This document shows positions 50,949 through 59,075 of a DNA stretch of 64,000 nucleotides, in pieces. How positions within the stretch are numbered: position 1 is the first letter of the stretch; each line of letters starts with the position of its first letter. The translations under genes and the position numbers were made by a program. The notes under the pieces are model-generated. The model made no database searches. It saw only the letters and a program-made list of their open reading frames with translations, and was not told the origin of the DNA. This DNA comes from Flavobacterium tagetis. GTDB lineage: Bacteria > Bacteroidota > Bacteroidia > Flavobacteriales > Flavobacteriaceae. The stretch covers positions 310,001-374,000 of the forward strand of contig NZ_JAERSF010000002.1 in the NCBI RefSeq assembly GCF_016735615.1. The letters run 5' to 3'.

Positions 50949-52421
50949 ATGGCTTTGTTAAAGTTAGAAAACGATAAAAAGAATGCAATTGTAGATAAAA
51001 ATTCTTTAGAAGTAATTAGCTGTAGTCTAGAAGATTTATTTCTTAGCAACGAGAAAGCTATATTAGATTCGGGAATTTTTGGACAAATAACGATACCGGA
51101 ATATCAGCGACCTTATGTTTGGCAAGAAAAACAAATTGATCGGTTATTGAATGATATTATTGAGCATCAGGAAATTGATATAGAAAAACCTATGTATTAT
51201 CTCGGAAGCATGATTATTCATAAAGACGGAGATAAGTTAAATATTATAGATGGACAACAAAGGCTAACTACTATGTTACTTTTTAATTCTTTTTATGATA
51301 ACCCAATCGATTCAAAAATTAGTTATGAATCACCGCTAAGCGTAGAAAATATTAAAAAAAATCATAGTTACTTAAAAAAACTACGTGATGAAGATTCGGA
51401 TTTTTTTACTGCTTTCATAACAAACAAACCCGATTTCACTACTATAAATGTCACATTAGTTATAACAAATTCTGAAGATCTGGCTTACACTTTTTTTGAA
51501 ACCCAAAATACGGGAGGTGTTCGTTTAAGTGGTGTAGATATTATTAAATCTCATCATTTACGAGCTATAAGACCTAAAAAAAAGATCGCTGAACAGGCAA
51601 CGAAATGGGAATCTTTTTCGAGCTATAAAATTAAACGCACAATTGAGCTGCTAATTAAAATTAGATATTGGAACAATAATAATTGGAAAACATTTCCATT
51701 CTGGAGAGATGTAAAGGGATTAAAAGAGACTGTAATTGAGGAATTTTCTGAAAAAACAATTCATCAGGACATTGATATCTCTCATTATTTTTATGCCACT
51801 AAAACTGAAGAAGATAATATAGTTCCCTTTTTAGAAAGTGAATATAGGCATATACGGCAGCCTTTATATGATGGTAATAACTTTATGGATTATGTACATG
51901 AATATGCAGAATTGTATGGAATTCTTTTTGAGAAAAATAACCATCCCCACATTTCAGATTCTTTCTATGATTTTAGAAACAGTTTGCTTCATGGAGATGA
52001 CGGTACAGTTTTTTTAAAAGAATTATTTGAAATTAGTTTAATAACATATGTTAGCAGATTTGGTTTTGTGATGCTCTTTGAAGCTTCGTTGTGGATTTAC
52101 CGATATCTGTATTCTTTAAGAGTTTCGGTTAAGCGAAATATAACGGAAAAAGGTGTTGTTGATTTTGCTAAGAAAAGCAAACTAATTGATAAAATTTTAC
52201 AGAGTTATACCATTAAAGAGCTGTTGGAATGGCTTATAAAATTTAAATATAGTTTTGATCCTAATTATACTGACGATTGGAATTCTAAAGGAAAACATGT
52301 AATATGCCTTAAGAAATATTTTGGATCTTTTACCAGTGCTCGAGATATGTCAGAAAAAAATAAGTTTGATAAGTTATTAGTTCATTTAATTAATTTGAAA
52401 ATTGAAAATGATGGAAAGTAA
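50949..52421 (+). CDS. DUF262 protein A (GmrSD-like, without nuclease domain)
   Basis: A 490-residue protein with an N-terminal DUF262 domain: ITIPEYQRPYVWQEKQIDRLL (about 47-67), YYLGSMIIHKDG and the signature IIDGQQRLTTML (99-110). DUF262 is a ParB-like NTP-binding domain found in type IV restriction systems such as GmrSD that attack modified DNA. The C-terminal half (about 330-490) is helical and shows no HNH motif. It overlaps the next gene by 14 nt, so the two are co-translated. Confidence 0.8.
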   Translation: MALLKLENDKKNAIVDKNSLEVISCSLEDLFLSNEKAILDSGIFGQITIPEYQRPYVWQEKQIDRLLNDIIEHQEIDIEKPMYYLGSMIIHKDGDKLNIIDGQQRLTTMLLFNSFYDNPIDSKISYESPLSVENIKKNHSYLKKLRDEDSDFFTAFITNKPDFTTINVTLVITNSEDLAYTFFETQNTGGVRLSGVDIIKSHHLRAIRPKKKIAEQATKWESFSSYKIKRTIELLIKIRYWNNNNWKTFPFWRDVKGLKETVIEEFSEKTIHQDIDISHYFYATKTEEDNIVPFLESEYRHIRQPLYDGNNFMDYVHEYAELYGILFEKNNHPHISDSFYDFRNSLLHGDDGTVFLKELFEISLITYVSRFGFVMLFEASLWIYRYLYSLRVSVKRNITEKGVVDFAKKSKLIDKILQSYTIKELLEWLIKFKYSFDPNYTDDWNSKGKHVICLKKYFGSFTSARDMSEKNKFDKLLVHLINLKIENDGK

Positions 52422-54339
52422 AAATACTCTAATTTTTGAAACAGATGTCGTAAATATTGCATCGTTACAGAATTATAAATTTAGTGTTCCTACTTATCAA
52501 AGACCTTATGTTTGGGGCGAGGAAGAAATAAAAAAATTGCTATTAGATTTTTATAGGAGCTACCAAATTGAAATGACATCTTCCTATTATATCGGTACGA
52601 TATTAATAAAGAAAAATGAAGGATATTCAGATTTGATTGATGGTCAGCAAAGATTTACAACTTTATGGCTAACTGCTTTTGTATTTAAGAAGTTAAAAAT
52701 AGAAACCCAATTGATAGAATTTCTTGAAAAAGAATCGGGATTGAGAATCGGATTTGAAATTAGAAAAGAAATTGAAGCATATCTAAATCAGCTTTTAACA
52801 AAATCGGAAGAAATGGGTTCTACAGAGACTCTTAAAGCAAATATTGAAGAATTGCCTTATTTAGAAAATATCGCAAAAGGATTAACTATAATTGAAAATA
52901 TAATTAAGACTCTCGATAAAGAAAAAATGACAACTTTCGGAGATTATATCTATACTAATATTCAGATGGTTATAAATAAGGCTCCTCAAAATATTGATTT
53001 GAATAAATTATTTTCAACAATAAATAGTTCTGGACTTCAGCTTGAGCAAACAGATATTGTCAAATCAAAATTGTTAAGGAATTTAGGCGATCACAAGGTT
53101 CTTTTTAGTAAAATATGGGAAGCCTGTGAAGATATGAATAGTTTTTTTGAGAAAAATGCCAGAGCGGTTTTTTCGGAATCTGATTGGAAAAACATTGATT
53201 TTGCTAATTTTTATTCTTTTGATCCTGATCTTTTTAAGTATAAATCTTTTAGCGAATCAGGAAATTTGAGCCCAAAACAGCAGCTTTCAATTGATTTGAT
53301 ATTAAGGGATAATGATGCGGTTTACGAAAAGAGCAACAGTAAAAATGATAGTAAGTCTCAAGAAATTTCTTGTCGATCTATAATAAATTTTGGTCAATTA
53401 CTTCTTCATACCTACAGAATACATTTGAAAAGGGAAAGGCTACTAGATTTTAAAGGCACATTTCATGTTAACAGACTAATTGAGGTTTTTGACGAAATGG
53501 TAGTAAGAAATGACAATGAAGAGATTAAAAGATTTTTCTATCTCCTTTGGGATGTCCGTTATGTTTTCGATAAATTTATTGTTAAATGGATTCCTGATGC
53601 AAATGCCAAAACGGAGCATTTAGAATTAATTAATATTACTCTGTTGAGTGATGGATCGTATTCAAGGACTCCTTATAGTAAATCAAATATATTAATGCTT
53701 CAAAGTGTATTATATTTCACTAGCGATTATTTGAGACAATTTTGGTTAACTCCATTTTTAAATTTCATTTTGGATAAATTGCCTTCTTCTCCTCAAGACA
53801 AGAACCTTTTACCATTTTTAGAAATGATTGACAACAAAATGTCTACTTGTAATGATATGAATGATAAAGAAGTTTCATTCTTATTGTTGAGCGATGTTCC
53901 AGAATTTAAATTTGATATTAAAAGCTATTTGTATGGAAATAAGGGAACTTCATTTAAGCATTATTGGTTTCAGAAATTAGAATATATACTTTGGAAAAAT
54001 TGGGAGGATAGAGATGATCCTAAATTTAAAATTTTTAGAATTACGTCTAAAAATTCAGTTGAACATATCCATCCACAATCAAAATCAGATACTACATCAA
54101 TGAATGTAGATGATTTTGGTAACTTGGTACTTTTGAGTGTATCACAAAATTCAGAGTATAGCGATAAAGAAGTTAACGTAAAAAAAGAAGAATTTAGAAA
54201 CAAAAAAACGTACGATAGTTTAAAATCTTATTTTATTTTTCAAAATAATAAAGATTGGACAGAAGTCGAAGTCGAAGCCCATAAAAACCTAATGGTTGAA
54301 AAAATATTAGAACATTATAATTATAAATGTACCGTTTAA
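52408..54339 (+). CDS. DUF262-DUF1524 protein B (GmrSD-like, HNH nuclease)
   Basis: I use the ATG at 52408 (643 residues); an in-frame TTG two codons earlier is less likely. The N-terminal DUF262 part has SVPTYQRPYVWGEEEI and LIDGQQRFTTLWL. The C-terminus has the HNH-type DUF1524 signature VEHIHPQSKSD and DDFGNLVLLSVSQNSEYS followed by a conserved KK.EF. So it has the make-up of GmrSD in one chain: NTPase plus HNH nuclease. Together with protein A the pair has two DUF262 domains and one nuclease. Likely role: defence against phage or foreign DNA, by inference from the family. Confidence 0.85.
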   Translation: MMESKNTLIFETDVVNIASLQNYKFSVPTYQRPYVWGEEEIKKLLLDFYRSYQIEMTSSYYIGTILIKKNEGYSDLIDGQQRFTTLWLTAFVFKKLKIETQLIEFLEKESGLRIGFEIRKEIEAYLNQLLTKSEEMGSTETLKANIEELPYLENIAKGLTIIENIIKTLDKEKMTTFGDYIYTNIQMVINKAPQNIDLNKLFSTINSSGLQLEQTDIVKSKLLRNLGDHKVLFSKIWEACEDMNSFFEKNARAVFSESDWKNIDFANFYSFDPDLFKYKSFSESGNLSPKQQLSIDLILRDNDAVYEKSNSKNDSKSQEISCRSIINFGQLLLHTYRIHLKRERLLDFKGTFHVNRLIEVFDEMVVRNDNEEIKRFFYLLWDVRYVFDKFIVKWIPDANAKTEHLELINITLLSDGSYSRTPYSKSNILMLQSVLYFTSDYLRQFWLTPFLNFILDKLPSSPQDKNLLPFLEMIDNKMSTCNDMNDKEVSFLLLSDVPEFKFDIKSYLYGNKGTSFKHYWFQKLEYILWKNWEDRDDPKFKIFRITSKNSVEHIHPQSKSDTTSMNVDDFGNLVLLSVSQNSEYSDKEVNVKKEEFRNKKTYDSLKSYFIFQNNKDWTEVEVEAHKNLMVEKILEHYNYKCTV

Positions 54340-54347
54340 TGATGCAG

Positions 54348-54374
54348 AAAACCTCTCAGATAATGAGAGGTTTT
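54348..54374 (+). terminator. Terminator after DUF262 pair
   Basis: Stem AAAACCTCTCA (54348-54358) with TGAGAGGTTTT (54364-54374) and a T-run. Confidence 0.85.
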
Positions 54375-54395
54375 TTTTATATATGTTTCAAGAAA

Positions 54396-54782
54396 TTAAA
54401 CTTTCTTTTTTATCGTTGTTTTAGGTTTACGCTTTAATTTTTCGATAAGGGCGTCAGCTTTTGCGTTTTCACAAATAAAACGCAACGATTCTGCATAGCG
54501 GTAATAATATACAGGTTCTAAATCTGTGGTAAGAGAAAAAAGTTTGGTATACCATTCGGCTGCTTTTTCAAGTTCGCAATTCGAGTAAGAAGAATTTCCT
54601 AGTTTCTGAAACAAGTCTACAGATTTGTATCCTTTTGCAGCAACCCTTTCGTAGGTTTTTATCACGTCGATATAAGCGTATTTTTCGCCGACTTTATCGG
54701 TTTTATAATAGGTTTCATTTTGCGCAGCTGCACGAAATGAAAATACGATTAACAATACTAAAATAGCTAGTTTTTTCTGCAT
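54396..54782 (-). CDS. TPR-like secreted protein resembling the N-terminus of OmpA-family PorE-type proteins, 128 aa
   Basis: A signal peptide (about 1-20, FRAAAQ) precedes two or three TPR-like helical pairs: YIDVIKTYERVAAKGYKSVD, LFQKLGNSSYSNCELEKAAE and PVYYYRYAESLRFICENAKA. This matches the N-terminal part of the large flavobacterial OmpA-family proteins such as PorE/SprF-linked types, which go on with WD40-like and OmpA domains. Here the protein stops with a basic tail (KRKPKTTIKKKV). It may be a stand-alone paralogue or a truncated gene; no OmpA part follows. Confidence 0.6.
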   Translation of the reverse strand: MQKKLAILVLLIVFSFRAAAQNETYYKTDKVGEKYAYIDVIKTYERVAAKGYKSVDLFQKLGNSSYSNCELEKAAEWYTKLFSLTTDLEPVYYYRYAESLRFICENAKADALIEKLKRKPKTTIKKKV

Positions 54783-55096
54783 AGGTTTTTAGTTTTGGTT
54801 GTGGTATTTAATCGTATTCATTAATTGTTTTTGAAAATCTTTTCACTGCAAGAAACAGCTATAAAACAATTATAAACTTCAGTTATTTATTTTTATTGTA
54901 TGCTTAATGCAATTTTAGTGTACAAATATATGGAAATCAGCAATATGAACCGATTTTTGACGACGTTTTTTAAATAAACCCGTTATATTGCACTTTTCAA
55001 AATCAATTGATTTTTAACGCTTTGTAAATGTTTTCGCAGAAAATGATTTATGGGTTCATTTAATGTAATAACTTTATATGAGTAAAGAAAATCAAA
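54783..55096. other. Intergenic region
   Basis: About 310 nt between divergent genes. AT-rich; no gene, repeat or hairpin seen. It must contain the promoters of both neighbours. Confidence 0.4.
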
Positions 55097-55546
55097 ATGA
55101 CGATACAAGATTATTTGAATAGAATAGAGGCTTTACAGAATGAGAAAAGCGAAATTGAATATCCAAATGATGCAGATTTGGAATTTTGTATTTCACAAAT
55201 AAAACAAATCAATACTGAGTCATCTTTTTCTTTTGATGCCTTATTTCAAAAACGAACTTCAGAAACAAAAATTGTAAATAATGATGTCGTTAAAACCTTT
55301 TCAGATTATCTAGGTTTACTTTTTTTAGAAGAAAAAGAATCTAGAAATGTATGTTTTGCTAACAGCGAAGAAGTGCGTCCAGAATATCGGCAGAGTTTCA
55401 AGCTGATAGATTTCTTAGATTATATTTATGCTTTTATGCATTCTTCTGTCTATAAAGAATCAGAGGAAATAATTTTTACATCGGAAGCGACACTTTTTTG
55501 GAATCTGGTAAAAATAGGCTCAGACTTTAGAAAAGAAAAAATCTGA
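55097..55546 (+). CDS. Hypothetical protein, 149 aa
   Basis: A soluble, acidic protein with no signal peptide or membrane segment. It has helical character with the phrases EYPNDADLEFCISQIKQIN and FKLIDFLDYIYAFMHSSVYK. No family recognised. It is a single gene convergent with the small secreted protein array and is followed by a two-way terminator at 55554. Confidence 0.5.
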   Translation: MTIQDYLNRIEALQNEKSEIEYPNDADLEFCISQIKQINTESSFSFDALFQKRTSETKIVNNDVVKTFSDYLGLLFLEEKESRNVCFANSEEVRPEYRQSFKLIDFLDYIYAFMHSSVYKESEEIIFTSEATLFWNLVKIGSDFRKEKI

Positions 55547-55553
55547 AAACAAA

Positions 55554-55582
55554 AAAAGCAGCTCCTGGTACGAGCTACTTTT
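55554..55582. terminator. Bidirectional terminator
   Basis: AAAAGCAGCTC (55554-55564) pairs with GAGCTACTTTT (55572-55582) with one mismatch; A- and T-runs flank it. It serves both convergent genes. Confidence 0.7.
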
Positions 55583-55604
55583 CTAATTCTTAGGGGGCAA
55601 AAAA

Positions 55605-55991
55605 TTAACGACGGAAAGATGGACTCTGGTTAACAGATTGATCTAACTTTACAGTCTTTACTTTTTTAGCAGCAACTTTAATTTCGTGTTTCGCAACTTT
55701 GTCGTTTGCTTTCACTTCAAGAACATAAGTTCCAGCAGGAAAACTTTCTAAACTAATTGTTTTTGAAACTTCCAATTTGTCTGCTGCAGATTCTCCCGCA
55801 TAAAGTAAGTTGTGATTCTCGTCGTAGATAGAGAAAGATGCATTTTCTACAGTGTCTAAAGTAAAGCTAACTACTTTTCCGTTTCCTGTTTTGATATTTA
55901 AAATGTAATCACCTTTTCCATCAATGGCGTAGGTAAACACAGTCGCTAAAAAAAAGGCAGCAACTAAACCAGCTTTGGTAAATTTTGTCAT
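55605..55991 (-). CDS. Small secreted beta-sandwich protein, array member 1 (128 aa)
   Basis: A signal peptide (ending VFTYAID) is followed by a beta-rich domain: YILNIKTGNGKVVSFTL, ASFSIYDENHNLLYAGES, KTISLESFPAGTYVLEVKA. It is the most diverged of four paralogues in tandem (others at 56357, 57241 and 58263). The fold resembles DUF3244 or a T9SS-tail-like beta-sandwich with IYD...G.L.Y and FP.GTY.LEV strands. No upstream motif like that of the other three is seen, so it may be controlled in another way. Function unknown. Confidence 0.6.
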   Translation of the reverse strand: MTKFTKAGLVAAFFLATVFTYAIDGKGDYILNIKTGNGKVVSFTLDTVENASFSIYDENHNLLYAGESAADKLEVSKTISLESFPAGTYVLEVKANDKVAKHEIKVAAKKVKTVKLDQSVNQSPSFRR

Positions 55992-56264
55992 GTTTTTTTT
56001 AAATTGTTAATTACTAAATGTGGAACGCGTAAAACTACAAATACAAATTTAATTTTTAGCAATAAAATGGCATTTTTAAATGCTTAAGTTGTTGAATTGT
56101 AATTATTTCTGCATTTTGTTTGAACTATGTACGTAATTACTGGGCTTACGGATTTATTTTTAGAAAACATTTTTTAACACTTAAAATCAAAGAGTTGGAA
56201 TTAATAAGAATAATTTTCAGAAAATTTATTGTTTGACGATTTTGCTTTTATACCTAAACAAAAA

Positions 56265-56294
56265 AAACAGCTCTATAACCACAAAGAGCTGTTT
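56265..56294. terminator. Terminator of array member 2
   Basis: AAACAGCTCT (56265-56274) pairs with AGAGCTGTTT (56285-56294). The same hairpin is at 57134 and 58116. Confidence 0.75.
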
Positions 56295-56356
56295 CTTAAA
56301 ACGTCATTTTTAAATTTTCTAACCTCGATTTATACCTTTTTTGGGCGTAGAAATTC

Positions 56357-56758
56357 TTAGCGGGCAGCAACACTTGAATTTTTAGCAAAACCTGATTTGT
56401 ACACTAATGAAACCGCATTTTTTGATAAAGATGCATTATCATTAATTGTAATTTCATATTTTGCTCTTTTTGTACTGTCTTCTACTTCTAAGAAATAAGT
56501 CCCTTCAGGAAATTCTTCTAGACTGAAAGTTCTTAAGATACCATCTTTTCCAGATGCGCTTTCAGAATAAATTAAAGTTCCATCATTGTCATAAATAGCT
56601 AAATTGGCTTTCTGTACTTTATTAAGTGCGAAAGTGATCAGTTTTCCATTAGCTTTTAATACATGAAGATTAAATTCTCCATTTCCATCAATTGCGTAAG
56701 TGCTTATTCCTGTGAAAAGCAACGCTGCTACTAAACTCAATTTTGCAATCTTTTTCAT
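56357..56758 (-). CDS. Small secreted beta-sandwich protein, array member 2 (133 aa)
   Basis: Signal peptide ending STYAIDG, then FNLHVLKANGKLITFALNK, ANLAIYDNDGTLIYSESASG, ILRTFSLEEFPEGTYFLEVE and a C-terminal basic tail. It is about 80 percent identical to member 3 and clearly related to member 4. Its upstream region carries the -7 element (56799-56806) and the 40-bp motif (56851-56890) at 41 and 93 bp from the ATG, exactly as in members 3 and 4. Probably secreted to the periplasm or cell surface; function unknown. Confidence 0.65.
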   Translation of the reverse strand: MKKIAKLSLVAALLFTGISTYAIDGNGEFNLHVLKANGKLITFALNKVQKANLAIYDNDGTLIYSESASGKDGILRTFSLEEFPEGTYFLEVEDSTKRAKYEITINDNASLSKNAVSLVYKSGFAKNSSVAAR

Positions 56759-56798
56759 GGTACTTAAGTTTTAAATTATTAGTTCTAATTCTCTGATG

Positions 56799-56806
56799 CT
56801 AAATTA
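56799..56806 (-). promoter_or_regulatory. Likely -7 promoter element of array member 2
   Basis: Minus-strand TAATTTAG, 41 bp upstream of the ATG. Same offset in members 3 (57686-57693) and 4 (58666-58673, TAACTTTG). Confidence 0.45.
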
Positions 56807-56850
56807 CTTATGTATTGCTTAAAAAAGCGCAACTGTATTTTCTTATTTCT

Positions 56851-56890
56851 ATGCTATATTCTCATTTACGAAACCGTTATAGGTTAAAAT
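56851..56890 (-). promoter_or_regulatory. 40-bp conserved upstream motif, array member 2
   Basis: Plus-strand ATGCTATATTCTCATTTACG then aaaccgttataggttaaaat, 93 bp upstream of the start codon. It contains the inverted half-sites AACC and GGTT around GTTATA. Conserved without change in member 3 and with one change in member 4; a shorter form precedes the AraC-family gene. Confidence 0.7.
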
Positions 56891-57000
56891 GTGAATTATT
56901 TTCAGTGTTTATGTTAATTCAGTTATTATTTTTTAATGTTTTTCTTGGTTTTGAATTTACTTTGGATTAAGAATTTATTTACATATCTTGAGTGGATTTA

Positions 57001-57120
57001 ACCGCTAAGAGCGCGAAGAATTGTTATACAAGAGATTTATAAAAACGCAAAAGTTCGCAAAGCTTTGTAAAAAAAACTTTGTGAACTTTGCGTAAATCTT
57101 TGCGAGCTTTGCGGTAAAAA
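57001..57120. repeat. Inverted repeat of the CGCAAAGTTCGCAAAG family
   Basis: accgctaagagcgcgaagaa and aacgcaaaagttcgcaaagc on the left pair with actttgcgtaaatctttgcg and agctttgcggtaaaa on the right. Lies between array members 2 and 3. Same family as 34948. Confidence 0.55.
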
Positions 57121-57133
57121 CTTTGTGGTAAAA

Positions 57134-57167
57134 AAAAACAGCTCAGTAACCACAAAGAGCTGTTTTT
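57134..57167. terminator. Terminator of array member 3
   Basis: AAAAACAGCTC (57134-57144) with GAGCTGTTTTT (57157-57167). The 3' flank (acttttgaaagtttttaaac...) is also shared with member 4. Confidence 0.8.
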
Positions 57168-57240
57168 AAAACTTTTGAAAGTTTTTAAACTTACTAACTA
57201 TCTAACCTCACTTTTATACTTTATGAAAGCATAAACTTTT

Positions 57241-57645
57241 TTAGCGTGTTGCCACACTTGTATTTTTAGCAAAACCTGCTTTGTAAACTGAAGAAACAGC
57301 GTTTTTAGATAAAACAGAAGAGTCATCAGTTATTGTGATTTCGTATTTTGCTTTTTTTGTATCGTTTTCTACTTCTAAGAAATAAGTTCCTTCTGGAAAT
57401 TCTTCTAGACTGAAAGTTCTTAAAATTCCATCTTTACCTGAAGCAGTTTCAGAATAAATTAGAGATCCATCTTTGTCGTAAATTGCTAAGTAAGCTTTTT
57501 GTGTTTGGTTAAGACCAAAAGTGATCATCTTACCATTAGCTTTAATTACATGCAGGTTAAAATCTGCTGTTCCATCAATTGCATATGTGCTGATTCCTGT
57601 GAAAAGCAACGCTGCTACTAAACTCAATCTAATAATCTTTTTCAT
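57241..57645 (-). CDS. Small secreted beta-sandwich protein, array member 3 (134 aa)
   Basis: Signal peptide (MKKIIRLSLVAALLFTGIST, then YAIDG) and the same domain as member 2: FNLHVIKANGKMITFGLNQ, AYLAIYDKDGSLIYSETASG, ILRTFSLEEFPEGTYFLEVE. Nearly identical to member 2 over the signal peptide and both EEFPEGTYFLEV strands. Shares terminator and 40-bp motif as well. The unit was copied with its flanks, which points to recent duplication. Confidence 0.65.
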   Translation of the reverse strand: MKKIIRLSLVAALLFTGISTYAIDGTADFNLHVIKANGKMITFGLNQTQKAYLAIYDKDGSLIYSETASGKDGILRTFSLEEFPEGTYFLEVENDTKKAKYEITITDDSSVLSKNAVSSVYKAGFAKNTSVATR

Positions 57646-57737
57646 GGTATTTAGTTTTTAAATTAATAGTTCTAATTCTCTGATGCTAAATTACTTCAGT
57701 TGTAAGTAAAAAATCAATACTATATTTGCTGATTTCG

Positions 57738-57777
57738 ATGCTATATTCTCATTTACGAAACCGTTATAGGTTAAAAT
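57738..57777 (-). promoter_or_regulatory. 40-bp conserved upstream motif, array member 3
   Basis: Identical over 40 bp to the motif of member 2, again 93 bp upstream of the ATG. Confidence 0.75.
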
Positions 57778-57884
57778 TTGAATTATATTTATCGTTTTTA
57801 TTAAAACGCTTATTATTTTTTAATGTTTTTGATAATTTTTAATTTACATTGAGGTAAAGATTTCTTTAAAAAATGTAGGAATTG

Positions 57885-58096
57885 TAAAGATGCTAAGGTT
57901 CTGAGATACTAAGATCCTCAGTTTCTAAGATTCTAAGTTTTTATTTGGATTGTGTGTTGTAATGCAAAGGGCGCAGAGGTCACGCAAAGTTCACAAAGGT
58001 TTATTTGAGTAATTTATAGAATAAAAAAAGTTCACAAAGCTTTATAAAAAAACTTTGCGAACTTTGCGTAAATCATGGCGTTCTTTGCGGTTAAAA
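57885..58096. repeat. Intergenic repeats between array members 3 and 4
   Basis: Two kinds: tandem phrases of the form TAAG.T.CTAAG (57885-57945) and pairing arms of the CGCAAAGTTC family (57961-58096), where acgcaaagttcacaaagg pairs imperfectly with acaaagctttat...aactttgcgaactttgcg. Confidence 0.5.
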
Positions 58097-58115
58097 TAAA
58101 AAAGTAAAGAGCAAA

Positions 58116-58150
58116 AAAAAACAGCTCAGTAACCACAAAGAGCTGTTTTT
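58116..58150. terminator. Terminator of array member 4
   Basis: AAAAACAGCTC (58116-58126) with GAGCTGTTTTT (58140-58150), as in members 2 and 3. Confidence 0.8.
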
Positions 58151-58262
58151 AAAACTTTTGAAAGTTTTTAACTTACTAACTATCTAACCTCACTTTTTAT
58201 ACTGTATTAGAGTATAAAGTTTTAAGTGCCGTGAAGAAATTGCACTTAACCTTAATATTTTC

Positions 58263-58625
58263 TTAGTAAACAGAAGTTCCTTTTGAAGACAAAACAGAAC
58301 TGTTAGCGTTTACAGTGATATCGTATTGTACTTTTTTGAAGTTATCAGAAACTTCTAAAATGTATTTTCCTTGTGGAAATTCTTCTAAACTGAAAGTTCT
58401 TAAGATTCCAGTTTTACCAGAAGCGTTTTCAGTATAGATTAAATTACCATTTGTATCATATATACTAATAACTGCTTTTTGTAATTGATTAATTCCAAAA
58501 GCAATTACCTTGCCATTTCCTTTTAATACGTGAAGATTTAACGCTTCATTTCCATCAATTGCATAAGTACTCATTCCAGTTAGAAGTACTGCACATACTA
58601 AACTTAATTTCATTATCTTTTTCAT
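58263..58625 (-). CDS. Small secreted beta-sandwich protein, array member 4 (120 aa)
   Basis: Signal peptide (ending GMSTYAIDG), then LNLHVLKGNGKVIAFGINQ, AVISIYDTNGNLIYTENASG, ILRTFSLEEFPQGKYILEVS. It lacks the extra C-terminal basic tail of members 2 and 3 (it ends KGTSVY). It shares the upstream motif at 93 bp, the -7 element at 41 bp and the terminator hairpin. It is next to the AraC-family gene on the other strand. Confidence 0.65.
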   Translation of the reverse strand: MKKIMKLSLVCAVLLTGMSTYAIDGNEALNLHVLKGNGKVIAFGINQLQKAVISIYDTNGNLIYTENASGKTGILRTFSLEEFPQGKYILEVSDNFKKVQYDITVNANSSVLSSKGTSVY

Positions 58626-58717
58626 ATTCTATAGTATTAAATTTTTTTCCTTCATTTCTCTGATGCAAAGTTATAGCAGCATATGTGGTATTTTAACATC
58701 TATATTTTCCAATTTCT

Positions 58718-58757
58718 ATGCTATATTCTCATTTACGAAACCGTTATATGTTAAAAT
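58718..58757 (-). promoter_or_regulatory. 40-bp conserved upstream motif, array member 4
   Basis: Same as in members 2 and 3 except GTTATATGTTAAAAT for GTTATAGGTTAAAAT. Also 93 bp upstream of the ATG. Confidence 0.75.
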
Positions 58758-58991
58758 TTGACTTTAATGTTGTGTTTTTGTTAATTTGATTGTTTTTATT
58801 CAAAGTTTTTTAAAAACCGAATACTTCTTAAATTTTCTATTTTTCTTACAATTTTTACTGAATCTGTATAAAATCAAGTTTTAAATAGGATAAATAGAAA
58901 AAAAGTGAGGAAAAAAAATAAGACCCTAAAAAAAAGCCAATTTTGATATGAATTTTTCAGTATTAAGAACGTTATTTTAATGTAAAATTCG

Positions 58992-59018
58992 CATTTACGA
59001 AACCGTTGTAGGTTAAAA
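58992..59018 (+). promoter_or_regulatory. Copy of the conserved motif before the AraC-family gene
   Basis: CATTTACGAAACCGTTGTAG then gttaaaa, a shorter version of the 40-bp motif, 58 bp before the start of the AraC gene. This suggests that the regulator controls itself and the array. Confidence 0.6.
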
Positions 59019-59075
59019 TTTAAATTATTTTAGGTGTTTTTGTTAAATTTGCTATTATTTTTTAAAGAAATTATC

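Noticed and set aside
56265..58150. Regularly spaced repeats in the 56-58 kb array as a possible CRISPR
   Set aside because: The spacing is that of duplicated genes of about 0.9-1 kb with shared terminators; no short direct repeats with unique spacers.
59034..59075. Extended N-terminus of the AraC protein from a GTG codon
   Set aside because: It adds a hydrophobic leader that does not belong to the family and overlaps the likely promoter and operator.
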